64,000 bases of DNA from Acidicapsa acidisoli (GTDB taxonomy: Bacteria > Acidobacteriota > Terriglobia > Terriglobales > Acidobacteriaceae): NCBI RefSeq assembly GCF_025685625.1, contig NZ_JAGSYI010000002.1, forward strand, positions 868,001 to 932,000. Direction: 5' to 3'. The stretch's first letter is position 1. Every line of letters begins with the position of its first letter. Of this stretch, positions 17,988 through 25,946 are shown one piece after another. Made by a program: the position numbers and the translations under genes. Under the pieces are notes generated by a model that was not told where the DNA came from, did no database searches, and was given only the letters and a program-made list of their open reading frames with translations.

Positions 17988-20976
17988 TCCCTATGAATTT
18001 CCTTTCCATCCCTCTACTCTTGCGTGGAACGCAGATCTGAACTCTTGTGCCGCTCGCCGGAAGGCTATCGATCGTCAAATTGCCGCCAAATAGACGAGCT
18101 CGCTCCTGCATCCCAATAATGCCGTAATGGCCATTCCTGGACAGCAACGAATTTGGTTCGAAACCACGACCGTCGTCACATATCGCAATCTTCATATCGT
18201 GTTCCGTGAAACACACATCGATATCGATCTTGCTCGGACTTGCGTGTGAGATGGCGTTGGTAAGAGCCTCTCTGATAGTCATCATAAGCTCGTGTGTTGC
18301 CGGCTCGCCAAGCCGAAATGAGACGCCCGTGATGCGGCATCCTATCGGGACACCGGAGTCAGCATAAAACTGCCGGGCAAGATCCTCGCACAAGGTGCCC
18401 CCATCGACAACCGACATAGATGTATTTCGCAGTGCCCACACTGCTTCACGGGCCGCTTCGATTGTCGCGCGCACCTGTTCGGTGGCGTAATTGAGGAGTT
18501 GATGCCGCAACGGCTCATCCGTGACCTCCACTCCGAGAGCAGCTTCCAGCAATGTGGAAACGCCCACGCATCCTTGGATCAATGTGTCGTGCATTTCGCG
18601 AGCCAACCGCGCACGTTCTTCGCTCACCAGATGGAAATGCATCTTCATCTGGCGTAGACGTATCCGATATGCAAGAAAAGCCAGCCCCAGCAGCGCAAGG
18701 ACACAGCACGCCAGAAACCACAATGTCGTATACAGATGCGGCCGCTGCACTATGACAATGGAGGCTTCCGAGACCGAGCCAGGATTGCCCACCTCATAGA
18801 GCTCAACGCGAAACCGGTATGTACCCGGCGGAAGATGCGTGTAATAAGCGGTTCGCCGGGAAAACGCCTCATGCCATGGCTCGAGCCCCTCCATTCTGTA
18901 ACGGTAGCGAAGACCTTCCTGCGAGCGAAGACGAATCGCGGAATAGGAAATCTCAAGCCTTCCGTTGCCTGGCTTGAGCACAATCTCCGGGTTAAGCGGC
19001 AAAGACTGACCTTCCGCCTCTAGCCGATCGATAACCACCGGCGAGGATCTCGCGGGAACAATCTTATCCACCGCGATGTGGACTGCACCCTTGTTACTCG
19101 GGAACCAAACATCTCCATTCGGTGCAACCGCTCCTCCTGGCTGCATGCCGCTATAAAGCTCAGCCGATTGCAGGTCTTGAGACTCCTCATAAAGAGTTAG
19201 ATTGAGCCGCGCGCCATGCTGGTAGCTATCGAGATCGCGAACTCGCAACCTGGAGACTGTGTTCGGACCACCCAACCACATATTCCCTCGTGAGTCATCC
19301 AGTATCTGATAGATCGTGTTATTGGCAAGCCCATCGGCCGTCGTCAGATGAATGAGTTTACCGTCTTTGAATCCATAAAGACCGCTGCCCGCGCCAAACC
19401 ACAACTCGCCAGACTCATCCTGGCAGATGCTCCACAATTGCTCCTGCTGCAACGACTGGGTCGCTATGTTATGGATAATCTTTCCGCCCGATATAACCGT
19501 CAAGCCCCTGCTCGTGCCCACCCAAATATTGCCGTCGTGATCCTCGAACAACGCCGTAACGCTGAAATAGGCCAGTCCGTTCCTAACATCGAAGTTCTCC
19601 GTGCCCTTCGCTCCCAGATGCGTGAGGCCCCCATCCGTACCTACCCAGATATCGCCATTTCTGCTCTGAAGAATCGCACGCACAAAGTCGTTGATTAATC
19701 CATGCCCGCTTGAAAATTTTTGAATGCGCTCGCCGTCCGAGTGCAGCAGCCCCGCGCCATCGGTACCGATCCAGAGACCGCCTTGCCTGTCGCGCACCAG
19801 AGTGCGAACGCGCAGGCCGGGCAATCCGGGAAACGCATAGGGTCTCGCAATACCGTTTTGAATCCGGAAAAGGTGTGTCGATGCAGCCACCCAGATCGAC
19901 CCGTCCCTGTCGTAGTAAAGCGTCTCGAACTCGGAATCCGCACCTCCAGGAAAGGGCACGATGCTGACCGGCGTTCTGCTCAATCTCACGATGCCTGCCT
20001 GTGTGCCCAACCAGATATCCTGTTCGCTATCTTCCAGTACCGCCTCAACCGTTCTGCTGGGCAGGTTTCGGGAGGCGATATGGAAGAGATGGGACTGGCG
20101 ATAGCAGAATAGCCCCTGTCCGATGGTACCCACCCACAGAGTTCCATTTGTGCTTTCCCGAATCACACTCACCTGTGCGGAGATGCCTGGTATGCGCGAC
20201 AAGACGCCGGAATGCGTCAACCGTTCCAATCCAGAAAGCGTCCCTGCCCACACCGAGCCATCGCGCGCGGAATACATTGAAGTGATCAGGTTCGCAACCG
20301 ACCCGCCTAGAAGCGGATACTGATGCGCGAATGAATTGCCAATGAATTCGAGCAACGTCGTGCCGCCCGCCCAGATATGCCCCCGCGTGTCCTCGACGAT
20401 GGCACGCACAAAGATCGTTGGCGTTCCATCTCTGCTGTCGATCCGCTTCAGCGAGGAACCCTCTACCTGAAAGAGCCCCTGATCCGCGCCTACCCAAACC
20501 GTTCCACGGGTATCTTCATAGATTGCGCGTACGAACTCATCGGTACGCCCATCCCTGGTCGCGTAACTTTGGAACACATGGTTGCGGTAACGAAGCAACC
20601 CACCGCCCTCTGTGCCGATCCACAAACTTCCGTCCCTTGAAACCATCAGACAATTCACACCGCGTTCCAACACTGCGGGCGCAATATCGCGGTTATAGAT
20701 CGCATAGCGTGCCCCATCGAACCGCAGCAATCCACCCCTCGTTCCGATCCAGAGGCCGCCGTCCCTCGTTTGTGCGAACGCTAGCGCAGTCTGATTCGGA
20801 AGACCGTCTTGTGCTTCCCAAAGCCTTGCCGTGTATCCCTGAAATCCAACATCCGGCGGTTCCGCTACTGCTGTATCTATCGCAATCAATAAAAGCACGA
20901 TAAGAAGGGCAACACCCTTGGACACCTCTTGACTCCGATCATCTCGTAAGAAGCTTTGCTGTCTCAATCTCAACAT
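17959..20976 (-). CDS. Periplasmic beta-propeller sensor histidine kinase (Reg_prop/Y_Y_Y/HisKA_3)
   Basis: This 1005-residue protein has a signal/anchor helix at about 18-38. It then has some fourteen Reg_prop blades from residue 45 to about 620 (repeated GxxWIGTxxGL motifs), forming one or two propellers. A Y_Y_Y Ig domain follows (LRYRYRMEGLEPWHEAF...YTHLPPGTYRFRV), then a membrane helix near 750-770. The HisKA_3 domain has its phospho-His near 795 (RLAREMHDTLIQG), and an HATPase domain ends with DDGRGF. This is the input half of Bacteroidetes hybrid glycan sensors, but here the regulator is a separate NarL-type gene. It probably binds an oligosaccharide of the locus. Confidence 0.92.
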   Translation of the reverse strand: MLRLRQQSFLRDDRSQEVSKGVALLIVLLLIAIDTAVAEPPDVGFQGYTARLWEAQDGLPNQTALAFAQTRDGGLWIGTRGGLLRFDGARYAIYNRDIAPAVLERGVNCLMVSRDGSLWIGTEGGGLLRYRNHVFQSYATRDGRTDEFVRAIYEDTRGTVWVGADQGLFQVEGSSLKRIDSRDGTPTIFVRAIVEDTRGHIWAGGTTLLEFIGNSFAHQYPLLGGSVANLITSMYSARDGSVWAGTLSGLERLTHSGVLSRIPGISAQVSVIRESTNGTLWVGTIGQGLFCYRQSHLFHIASRNLPSRTVEAVLEDSEQDIWLGTQAGIVRLSRTPVSIVPFPGGADSEFETLYYDRDGSIWVAASTHLFRIQNGIARPYAFPGLPGLRVRTLVRDRQGGLWIGTDGAGLLHSDGERIQKFSSGHGLINDFVRAILQSRNGDIWVGTDGGLTHLGAKGTENFDVRNGLAYFSVTALFEDHDGNIWVGTSRGLTVISGGKIIHNIATQSLQQEQLWSICQDESGELWFGAGSGLYGFKDGKLIHLTTADGLANNTIYQILDDSRGNMWLGGPNTVSRLRVRDLDSYQHGARLNLTLYEESQDLQSAELYSGMQPGGAVAPNGDVWFPSNKGAVHIAVDKIVPARSSPVVIDRLEAEGQSLPLNPEIVLKPGNGRLEISYSAIRLRSQEGLRYRYRMEGLEPWHEAFSRRTAYYTHLPPGTYRFRVELYEVGNPGSVSEASIVIVQRPHLYTTLWFLACCVLALLGLAFLAYRIRLRQMKMHFHLVSEERARLAREMHDTLIQGCVGVSTLLEAALGVEVTDEPLRHQLLNYATEQVRATIEAAREAVWALRNTSMSVVDGGTLCEDLARQFYADSGVPIGCRITGVSFRLGEPATHELMMTIREALTNAISHASPSKIDIDVCFTEHDMKIAICDDGRGFEPNSLLSRNGHYGIIGMQERARLFGGNLTIDSLPASGTRVQICVPRKSRGMERKFIGNGSSGNHKN

Positions 20977-21126
20977 GCAGGATGATCGTATGGCAATCGC
21001 GTTGGCTTTAAGATTGATCGCTTCGCAGGTTTGGTCCCATTCATATTCGAGTGGACCGTGGTCGCGGTCCGCTCATGTCGACCGAATCGAGTTGCGTGGC
21101 GCGCGTCGAAAAAGTCGTGGTCGATA

Positions 21127-21924
21127 TCACCGGGCGACCGGAGCAAAGATCCGCGACCTCCTTGCAGATGGAAGACGATCGGGCTCCCTGCTTTGCGAGC
21201 AGGCGCGGGCACGGATTCCCTCCACGATACAGTCGAGTCCGAAATCGAACGCGGCGGCGGGATTCCTGAAGAACGTTCCCGAATCCAGCGCTCTCATCAA
21301 GGCGGGATAGCGATGGGCCTCTGGCCTCAGCAATGGAGCGAGATCGTGTATCCACTCTTGTTCCAACTCACGCCGTTCTGCAATCCGCTGAAATGTGGCG
21401 TGCCCACGTACATGGCCGATTACGGCGAGAAAGGCGTGGTGCTGATCCTGCGAACTCAGGCCCGATTCCGCCAATATCGCCAGAACGGCTTCTATCCACA
21501 TCAACTCATTCGGACCCATAAGGCGATGGCGTACAGAAGTGGCCTCCAGGAACCAGGGATGGTTCCGATAAATCGACAGGCAGCGCCGCGCCCACTTTTT
21601 CAGGCGCAGGCTCCAGGGCGAGGACTGCTTCCCGAAGTTCGCAGCGGAGTCGCTGGCCGAGTCGATCATCAGGTCGAGCAGATCATCCTTGCCGGGGAAA
21701 TAGCGATACAGCGCCATGGTTGTGACTCCCACTTCCCGCCCCACCCGCTGCATCGTGACTGCGTCGAGACCCTCGGCATCTGCCACCAGAATTGCAGCGC
21801 GCGCGATCTGAGACGGGCTAAGCGCGGGTTTCGGACCGCGGCTTGGAGGCGCCTTCGTGCCCCAGGTCAGATTTACGTCACGCTGGTTTTTACCGGGTAT
21901 TTTGCTTGTGCTCAAGTCTCTCAC
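21127..21924 (-). CDS. TetR-family repressor
   Basis: This 265-residue protein has a TetR helix-turn-helix at about residues 40-90 (SPSQIARAAILVADAEGLDAVTMQ, then GVTTMALYRYFPGKDDLLDLM) and a C-terminal all-alpha ligand domain of the tetracycline-repressor type (TetR_C_1). The start is uncertain: the GTG at 21924 gives about 35 extra residues before the HTH, and GAAGGAGAT further upstream is not well spaced. It diverges from the alpha/beta hydrolase gene across an 80-base gap that contains a perfect palindrome. It probably represses both genes until a small ligand binds. Confidence 0.88.
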   Translation of the reverse strand: MRDLSTSKIPGKNQRDVNLTWGTKAPPSRGPKPALSPSQIARAAILVADAEGLDAVTMQRVGREVGVTTMALYRYFPGKDDLLDLMIDSASDSAANFGKQSSPWSLRLKKWARRCLSIYRNHPWFLEATSVRHRLMGPNELMWIEAVLAILAESGLSSQDQHHAFLAVIGHVRGHATFQRIAERRELEQEWIHDLAPLLRPEAHRYPALMRALDSGTFFRNPAAAFDFGLDCIVEGIRARACSQSREPDRLPSARRSRIFAPVAR

Positions 21925-21955
21925 CCACTGTTTGTTGGATCTCCTTCGACTACGC

Positions 21956-21983
21956 TTGCAGTACTTTTACAACTGTGTATAGT
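21956..21983 (+). promoter_or_regulatory. Promoter of the alpha/beta hydrolase gene
   Basis: TTGCAG (21956-21961) and TATAGT (21978-21983), spaced 16 bases, form a good sigma-70-like promoter reading into the hydrolase gene. The -10 box lies inside the TetR-type palindrome. Confidence 0.6.
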
Positions 21984-21993
21984 ATACACAGTT
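21971..21993. promoter_or_regulatory. TetR-type operator, perfect 23-base palindrome
   Basis: AACTGTGTATA and TATACACAGTT are 11-base arms around one central G. The size and symmetry match TetR-family operators. It overlaps the -10 element of the hydrolase promoter and stops just before the AGGAG ribosome-binding site (21994-21998), so the repressor encoded divergently should block this promoter. Confidence 0.75.
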
Positions 21994-22004
21994 AGGAGCA
22001 TCGA

Positions 22005-23108
22005 ATGATCTGGATGGTTTGCGCGCTGACGCTGATGGTCGCTATTGGGCTTCCGGCAGTTGCTCTGATTCAAAGAAAGTTGCGGCAATCGAAGACAGCG
22101 GCGGCGTTAGAAATCAAAAGCACCGATGGAATCGTGGAAGAGAGTTTCGTCAGGATCGGCGGAATGGACCAGTGGATTGGGATCAGGGGCGAGCATCAAG
22201 ATAATCCGGTTCTTCTTATTCTTCACGGAGGTCCCGGTTGCTCTTATTCCATCTTCACGCCGCACCTGCGTCCCTGGGAGAAATACTTCACCCTCGTTCA
22301 ATGGGACCAGCGCGGAGGTGGCCGGACTTTTTCCCGCATGGACCCGCGCGGAAGCGCTGAAATCAGCTTCGAACAGCTCACCCGCGATGCCATCGAGGTT
22401 GCGGAGTATGTACAGGCCAGGCTCCGCAAAGACAGGATCTTTCTTTTGGCGAGTTCGCTTGGCTCGACCTTCGGAACTGAAGTCGTGCGTCGCCGCCCGG
22501 ATCTCTTTTACGCCTATATCGGCACAGACCAGAATGTTGGAATGCAGCGAGGAAGAGACAAGGAGCATGGTAAGGTGCACGAACGCCTGCGCGCGCTTGG
22601 ACTTAAGCAAGGCGTAAAAGCACTCGAGCGTATCGGACCTGATCCTACGCGTTGGAGTCCCGAAGATTACAATGTCATAGCTCGCTGGACCATGAAGTCC
22701 GATCCCCAAGGATTCCGCCCTACCATGAAGCTGCTGAAGGACGCAGTCTGGTACACGCCGGGATGGACGCTGAAAGATGTCCGCGCATTTGTTGCAGGAA
22801 TGCGTCGCACACTGGAGAAGCTTCTGCCGGAGATAGCCCGATACGACGCCTGGAAACAGGGCGCCCATTTTGAAATACCAGTCTTCATCTTTCAAGGGGA
22901 AAACGATGTGTTGACCACGCTAGAGCAGGCCGAGGCCTTCTTCGCTGACGTGGTCGCGCCCATCAAGCGCATGGCCTTGATCCCCGATGCGGGGCATTTT
23001 GCGGCATTCATGCAGCCAGACCACTTCCTGCGCGAACTTCTGGTTGACGTTCGCCCATTGGCCGAGACGCCCAGCCCGAGCACGATTGGCCGAACTTGCC
23101 AGGACTAA
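22005..23108 (+). CDS. Alpha/beta hydrolase, proline-iminopeptidase-like
   Basis: This 367-residue protein has an N-terminal membrane anchor or signal (MIWMVCALTLMVAIGLPAVALI). The hydrolase core has the oxyanion motif HGGPG at about residue 72, WDQRGGGRT typical of proline iminopeptidases and related S33 enzymes, a nucleophile elbow LASSLGSTFG (Ala instead of Gly at the first position), an Asp in GENDVL and His in PDAGHFAAF. AGGAG lies six bases before the ATG. A TetR-type operator covers its promoter, so it is induced by a ligand, perhaps its own substrate. It could be an esterase or peptidase; the substrate is unknown. Confidence 0.85.
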   Translation: MIWMVCALTLMVAIGLPAVALIQRKLRQSKTAAALEIKSTDGIVEESFVRIGGMDQWIGIRGEHQDNPVLLILHGGPGCSYSIFTPHLRPWEKYFTLVQWDQRGGGRTFSRMDPRGSAEISFEQLTRDAIEVAEYVQARLRKDRIFLLASSLGSTFGTEVVRRRPDLFYAYIGTDQNVGMQRGRDKEHGKVHERLRALGLKQGVKALERIGPDPTRWSPEDYNVIARWTMKSDPQGFRPTMKLLKDAVWYTPGWTLKDVRAFVAGMRRTLEKLLPEIARYDAWKQGAHFEIPVFIFQGENDVLTTLEQAEAFFADVVAPIKRMALIPDAGHFAAFMQPDHFLRELLVDVRPLAETPSPSTIGRTCQD

Positions 23109-23184
23109 TCTGGCATTGCGCATCATCCATACATCTGCAAATTCACGTTTTCTATGTATAGGATTTGTCGGCATGATCTAATCC

Positions 23185-23207
23185 TGTGATAGGGAGCTCC
23201 TATCACA
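23185..23207. promoter_or_regulatory. Inverted repeat over the ribosome-binding site of the LysR gene
   Basis: TGTGATA (23185-23191) and TATCACA (23201-23207) flank GGGAGCTCC, giving a 23-base near-palindrome that covers the SD sequence and the A of the start codon. The GTGAT half-site recurs before the SDR gene, so it may be an autoregulatory LysR site or a 5'-mRNA hairpin limiting translation. Confidence 0.5.
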
Positions 23208-24118
23208 TGGAACTGAGACACCTTCGCTATTTCGCAGCAGTCGTTCAGTGGAATGGATATCGCGAGGCTTCGCGGCACTTATATGTTGCCCAGCCTTCGA
23301 TCAGCCAGGCAGTGTCGGATCTTGAGAGTGAACTCGGTATCAAGCTCTTCTCCCGTGAGCGTCGCACCGCCCGCCTCACGCCGGAAGGCCAGGTCTTCTA
23401 TGAGGAAACAACCAAAACTCTGGCACAGGCGGAACGATCGATTGCCATGGCACAGCGCGCCGCTAAGGGAGAGATCGGCAGGCTCGGGATCGGTTTCATG
23501 GGCTTTGCCACGTATCCGTTTCTTTCCGACTTGCTACGCAAGTACAAGTCACGACATCCAGGAGTCGCACTGCGTCTTGAAGAAAACGTACCATGCGGGC
23601 AGGACATCGCATTTGACCGTGGAGAGATCGACATCGGATTTACGCGTCCTCCTTCAGCAGATCGCAGCTCGTTGTACACCTCGCGCCTCATCTTCCGCGA
23701 ACCGCTGGTAGTGGCGCTTCCCAGGGCTCGCAAAGTAAATGCGAAGCGGATTCGCATTGCAGATCTCGCCAGCGAGTGCTTCGTTATCTTTCAACGCGCA
23801 AGCTCCCCCGAAGTCTTCGATACGATTGTTCGGGTCTGCAATGACAATGGCTTCTCGCCAAAGCTGCACAACGAACTTAACAATATGCAATCCGTACTCT
23901 CTACCGTCGAAGCCGATGAAGGAGTTGCCATCGTTCCCGCCTCGGCTCGCAACTTGCGTGCCGACAACGTGGAATTCTTTCGCCTGCAACCTGACAACAT
24001 TCGCATCGACTTGGTCGCCACATGGCAGAAGAAGGAGCCATCGATTGCGCTGAAGTCATTCCTCGACCTTCTGGACGAGGAACTTCCTTCCATTTCCCGA
24101 AAATCGCGTTACGCTTGA
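23207..24118 (+). CDS. LysR-family transcriptional regulator
   Basis: This 303-residue regulator starts at MELRHLRYFAAVVQWNGYRE. The winged HTH (residues 1-60: HLYVAQPSISQAVSDLESELGIKLFSRERRTARLT) and a coiled linker are followed by a type-2 periplasmic-binding-protein effector domain at about 90-295 (GRLGIGFMGFATYPFLSDLL...GEIDIGFTRPP). Upstream in-frame codons (to 23186) are unlikely because the SD AGGGAG precedes 23207. The adjacent SDR and RidA-like genes are the probable targets. The similarity of operator repeats before both genes supports this. Confidence 0.92.
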   Translation: MELRHLRYFAAVVQWNGYREASRHLYVAQPSISQAVSDLESELGIKLFSRERRTARLTPEGQVFYEETTKTLAQAERSIAMAQRAAKGEIGRLGIGFMGFATYPFLSDLLRKYKSRHPGVALRLEENVPCGQDIAFDRGEIDIGFTRPPSADRSSLYTSRLIFREPLVVALPRARKVNAKRIRIADLASECFVIFQRASSPEVFDTIVRVCNDNGFSPKLHNELNNMQSVLSTVEADEGVAIVPASARNLRADNVEFFRLQPDNIRIDLVATWQKKEPSIALKSFLDLLDEELPSISRKSRYA

Positions 24119-24129
24119 TCGAGAATGAT

Positions 24130-24147
24130 AGGTGATACCGATCACCT
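24130..24147. promoter_or_regulatory. Inverted repeat AGGTGAT-N4-ATCACCT upstream of the SDR gene
   Basis: The 7-base arms AGGTGAT (24130-24136) and ATCACCT (24141-24147) share the GTGAT/ATCAC core with the repeat over the LysR start. The site lies about 90 bases before the SDR ATG, the usual position for a LysR activator site. There is no following T-run, so it is unlikely to be a terminator. Confidence 0.55.
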
Positions 24148-24238
24148 GATCGGAACATACGACGCATCTCTATCACGTTGTCGCGAGTCTCTTGTGGTGT
24201 ACGGCGACAGAAGCCGTCACAAGCAAGGGGAAATTGAT

Positions 24239-24967
24239 ATGGGAACCAAGCAGAAAACAGTCATCGTCACGGGAGCATCGCAAGGCATCGGATCCGGTGT
24301 GGCGCAGGCATTCCTCGATCGCGGCTACAACGTGGTCGCGACTTCACGCAACATCACTAAGTCCGGGGCATTCTCCGGCTCCGAGCGGCTCGCGCTGGTG
24401 GATGGCAACATCGGCGAAAGCGCCGTAGCTGCCAAGGTAGTAGAAACCGCGGTCAGCAAGTTCGGATCGATCGACGCTCTGGTGAACAACGCAGGTATCT
24501 TCTTCACCAAAGCATTCACAGACTATACGGCTGAGGACCTGGAGGCACTTTCATCCACCAACCTCGAAGGCTTTCTCTACGTTACGCAGGGAACCGTGAA
24601 GCAGATGCTCGCGCAAAATTCGGGTGGCAGCGTGGTCAGCATCACCACATCGCTGGTTGTGAATCCCATCGCCGGCATCACCGCGTCCGTGCCGATGATT
24701 ACCAAGGGTGGTCTTGAAGCAGTCACTCGGAGTCTTGCCAGCGAATACGCGAAAGAGCACATCCGCTTCAACACCGTAGCTCCCGGCATCGTCGATACTC
24801 CGCTTCACAAGAACAATCCTAAGGACTTTCTGAAGACGCTCTCGCCGATGGGTACAATCTCGGACGTAAGCGACATCGTGGACGCGGTTGTTTATCTCAC
24901 GGAAGCCCGTCACGTGACTGGGGAGGTGCTGCACGTGGACGGCGGTTCGCACTCCGGCAAATGGTGA
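24239..24967 (+). CDS. SDR-family oxidoreductase lacking the usual catalytic Tyr
   Basis: This 242-residue Rossmann enzyme starts at MGTKQKTVIVTGASQGIGSG, eight or so bases after AAGGGG. It has the nucleotide motif TGASQGIG and NNAG at about residue 87, and the C-terminal GEVLHVDGGSHSGKW. At the active site the usual YxxxK reads PMITK (in SVPMITKGGLEA): the Lys is kept but the Tyr position is Pro. Some SDRs of this subgroup share that loss, so it may be a non-classical reductase or may use another acid. The longer frame from 24125 adds 38 residues with no SDR character. It overlaps the RidA-like gene by 7 bases. Confidence 0.85.
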   Translation: MGTKQKTVIVTGASQGIGSGVAQAFLDRGYNVVATSRNITKSGAFSGSERLALVDGNIGESAVAAKVVETAVSKFGSIDALVNNAGIFFTKAFTDYTAEDLEALSSTNLEGFLYVTQGTVKQMLAQNSGGSVVSITTSLVVNPIAGITASVPMITKGGLEAVTRSLASEYAKEHIRFNTVAPGIVDTPLHKNNPKDFLKTLSPMGTISDVSDIVDAVVYLTEARHVTGEVLHVDGGSHSGKW

Positions 24968-25449
24968 ACTCGAAGGGCAAGCAAACGGCAAAGGCGGAGC
25001 GTCGGCTTGTCGAACTCGGCATAGAGCTGCCGCCCGCTCCCACTCCGTTTGGCGCTTATGCGGAAAGCGTTCAAACGGGCAACCTTCTCTATCTCAGCGG
25101 GATGCTCCCGGCTGTTGGGCATGAGCCAAGGTTCGTGGGCCGGCTCGGCAAGGAGTTCGAAGTCGAGCAAGGCCGCGAGGCCGCACAGATTGCGGCGCTG
25201 AACGCACTCTCTGCCGCGAGAAAACACCTGGGCTCGCTCGACAGGGTCACCAAAGTCGTCAAACTGGCGGTGTACCTGGCAACCGAAGGCGACTTCTTCG
25301 CGCAGCCCAAGGTAGCTGACGCTGCTTCAGAACTGCTGCGGGACGTCTTCGGGGAAGACAAGCTCCCAGTCCGAACCGTTCTCGGTCTTGCAAGCCTCCC
25401 ACTCGGGGTGCCTGTAGTGCTGGAGGTCGTCTTTGAAGTTGAAGCTTGA
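24961..25449 (+). CDS. RidA (YjgF/YER057c/UK114)-family protein
   Basis: This 162-residue protein, slightly longer than the usual 130, has the family core APTPFGAYAESVQTGNLLYLSGMLP near residues 25-50 and PVRTVLGLASLPLGVPVVLEVVFEVE at the end, including the Arg of the active-site pocket. RidA proteins are trimeric and hydrolyse reactive enamine/imine intermediates; other Rid subfamilies act in specific catabolic steps. Its ATG lies inside the last codons of the SDR gene, so the two are co-translated and probably work on the same substrate under LysR control. Confidence 0.88.
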   Translation: MVNSKGKQTAKAERRLVELGIELPPAPTPFGAYAESVQTGNLLYLSGMLPAVGHEPRFVGRLGKEFEVEQGREAAQIAALNALSAARKHLGSLDRVTKVVKLAVYLATEGDFFAQPKVADAASELLRDVFGEDKLPVRTVLGLASLPLGVPVVLEVVFEVEA

Positions 25450-25511
25450 AGAGGCGGGAATTCTCGCCTCCTCTCTTCACGAGTTCAAATGATGCAGAAG
25501 ACGGCGAATTC

Positions 25512-25540
25512 TTGACGGGTTTAGGAAGAATTCCGAATCT
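25512..25540 (+). promoter_or_regulatory. Candidate promoter of the padR operon
   Basis: TTGACG (25512-25517) and GAATCT (25535-25540) are spaced 17 bases. The -35 is strong and the -10 weak. The PadR palindrome starts 6 bases downstream, over the expected transcription start. Confidence 0.4.
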
Positions 25541-25545
25541 GTCTG

Positions 25546-25576
25546 CAGAATACCTATTTACAAAATAGGTATTCTG
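25546..25576. promoter_or_regulatory. PadR operator, perfect 31-base inverted repeat
   Basis: The 14-base arms CAGAATACCTATTT and AAATAGGTATTCTG are separated by ACA. The ATAC...GTAT core is the kind of site bound by PadR repressors. It lies 15 bases before the padR ATG, pointing to autorepression of padR and the overlapping permease operon. Confidence 0.8.
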
Positions 25577-25591
25577 ATCCTAGAATTGCGC

Positions 25592-25936
25592 ATGGCGAAA
25601 AACCCCGAACATCGCGACCTTTTCCCCGGCGCACTGGAGATGATGATTCTCCAATCGCTGCGGCTGAAGCCCATGCATGGCTACGCTCTGGTGAAACACA
25701 TCAAGCAGGTTTCCGAAGACCTGCTCCAGGTGGAAGAGGGCTCACTCTATCCGGCGCTACAGCGAATGCTGAAGGAAGGCTTGCTGGAAGCTCAGACTGG
25801 GACCTCGGCCAAGGGCAGACCGACGCGGATTTACCGGCTCACTGCTGCAGGTATTCGTCATCTCGAAAGCGAAGTTGTCAGTTTCGAGAGGATGTTTGCA
25901 GGCTTTACCCGTGTGCTTGCCGCAGCCAAAGCATAG
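25592..25936 (+). CDS. PadR-family transcriptional repressor
   Basis: This 114-residue protein is a single winged HTH in the PadR pattern: LFPGALEMMILQSLRLKPMHGYALVKHI, then VEEGSLYPALQRMLKEGLLEAQ and GRPTRIYRLTAAGIRHLE. The ATG at 25592 is preferred over the TTG at 25586. PadR genes of this type commonly sit directly before duplicated ABC permeases in Acidobacteriota. Here AGGAGG for the permease overlaps this gene's stop region, so both are on one transcript. A 31-base palindrome precedes the gene. Confidence 0.93.
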   Translation: MAKNPEHRDLFPGALEMMILQSLRLKPMHGYALVKHIKQVSEDLLQVEEGSLYPALQRMLKEGLLEAQTGTSAKGRPTRIYRLTAAGIRHLESEVVSFERMFAGFTRVLAAAKA

Positions 25937-25946
25937 GAGGTGTGGA

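Noticed and set aside
19348-19698. Plus-strand frames opposite the propeller kinase
   Set aside because: They arise from repeated propeller codons read backwards; no SD or domain evidence.
24906-24921. GTCACGTGAC palindrome that resembles a parS core
   Set aside because: It is inside the SDR coding sequence and lacks the outer TGTT/AACA bases required for parS.
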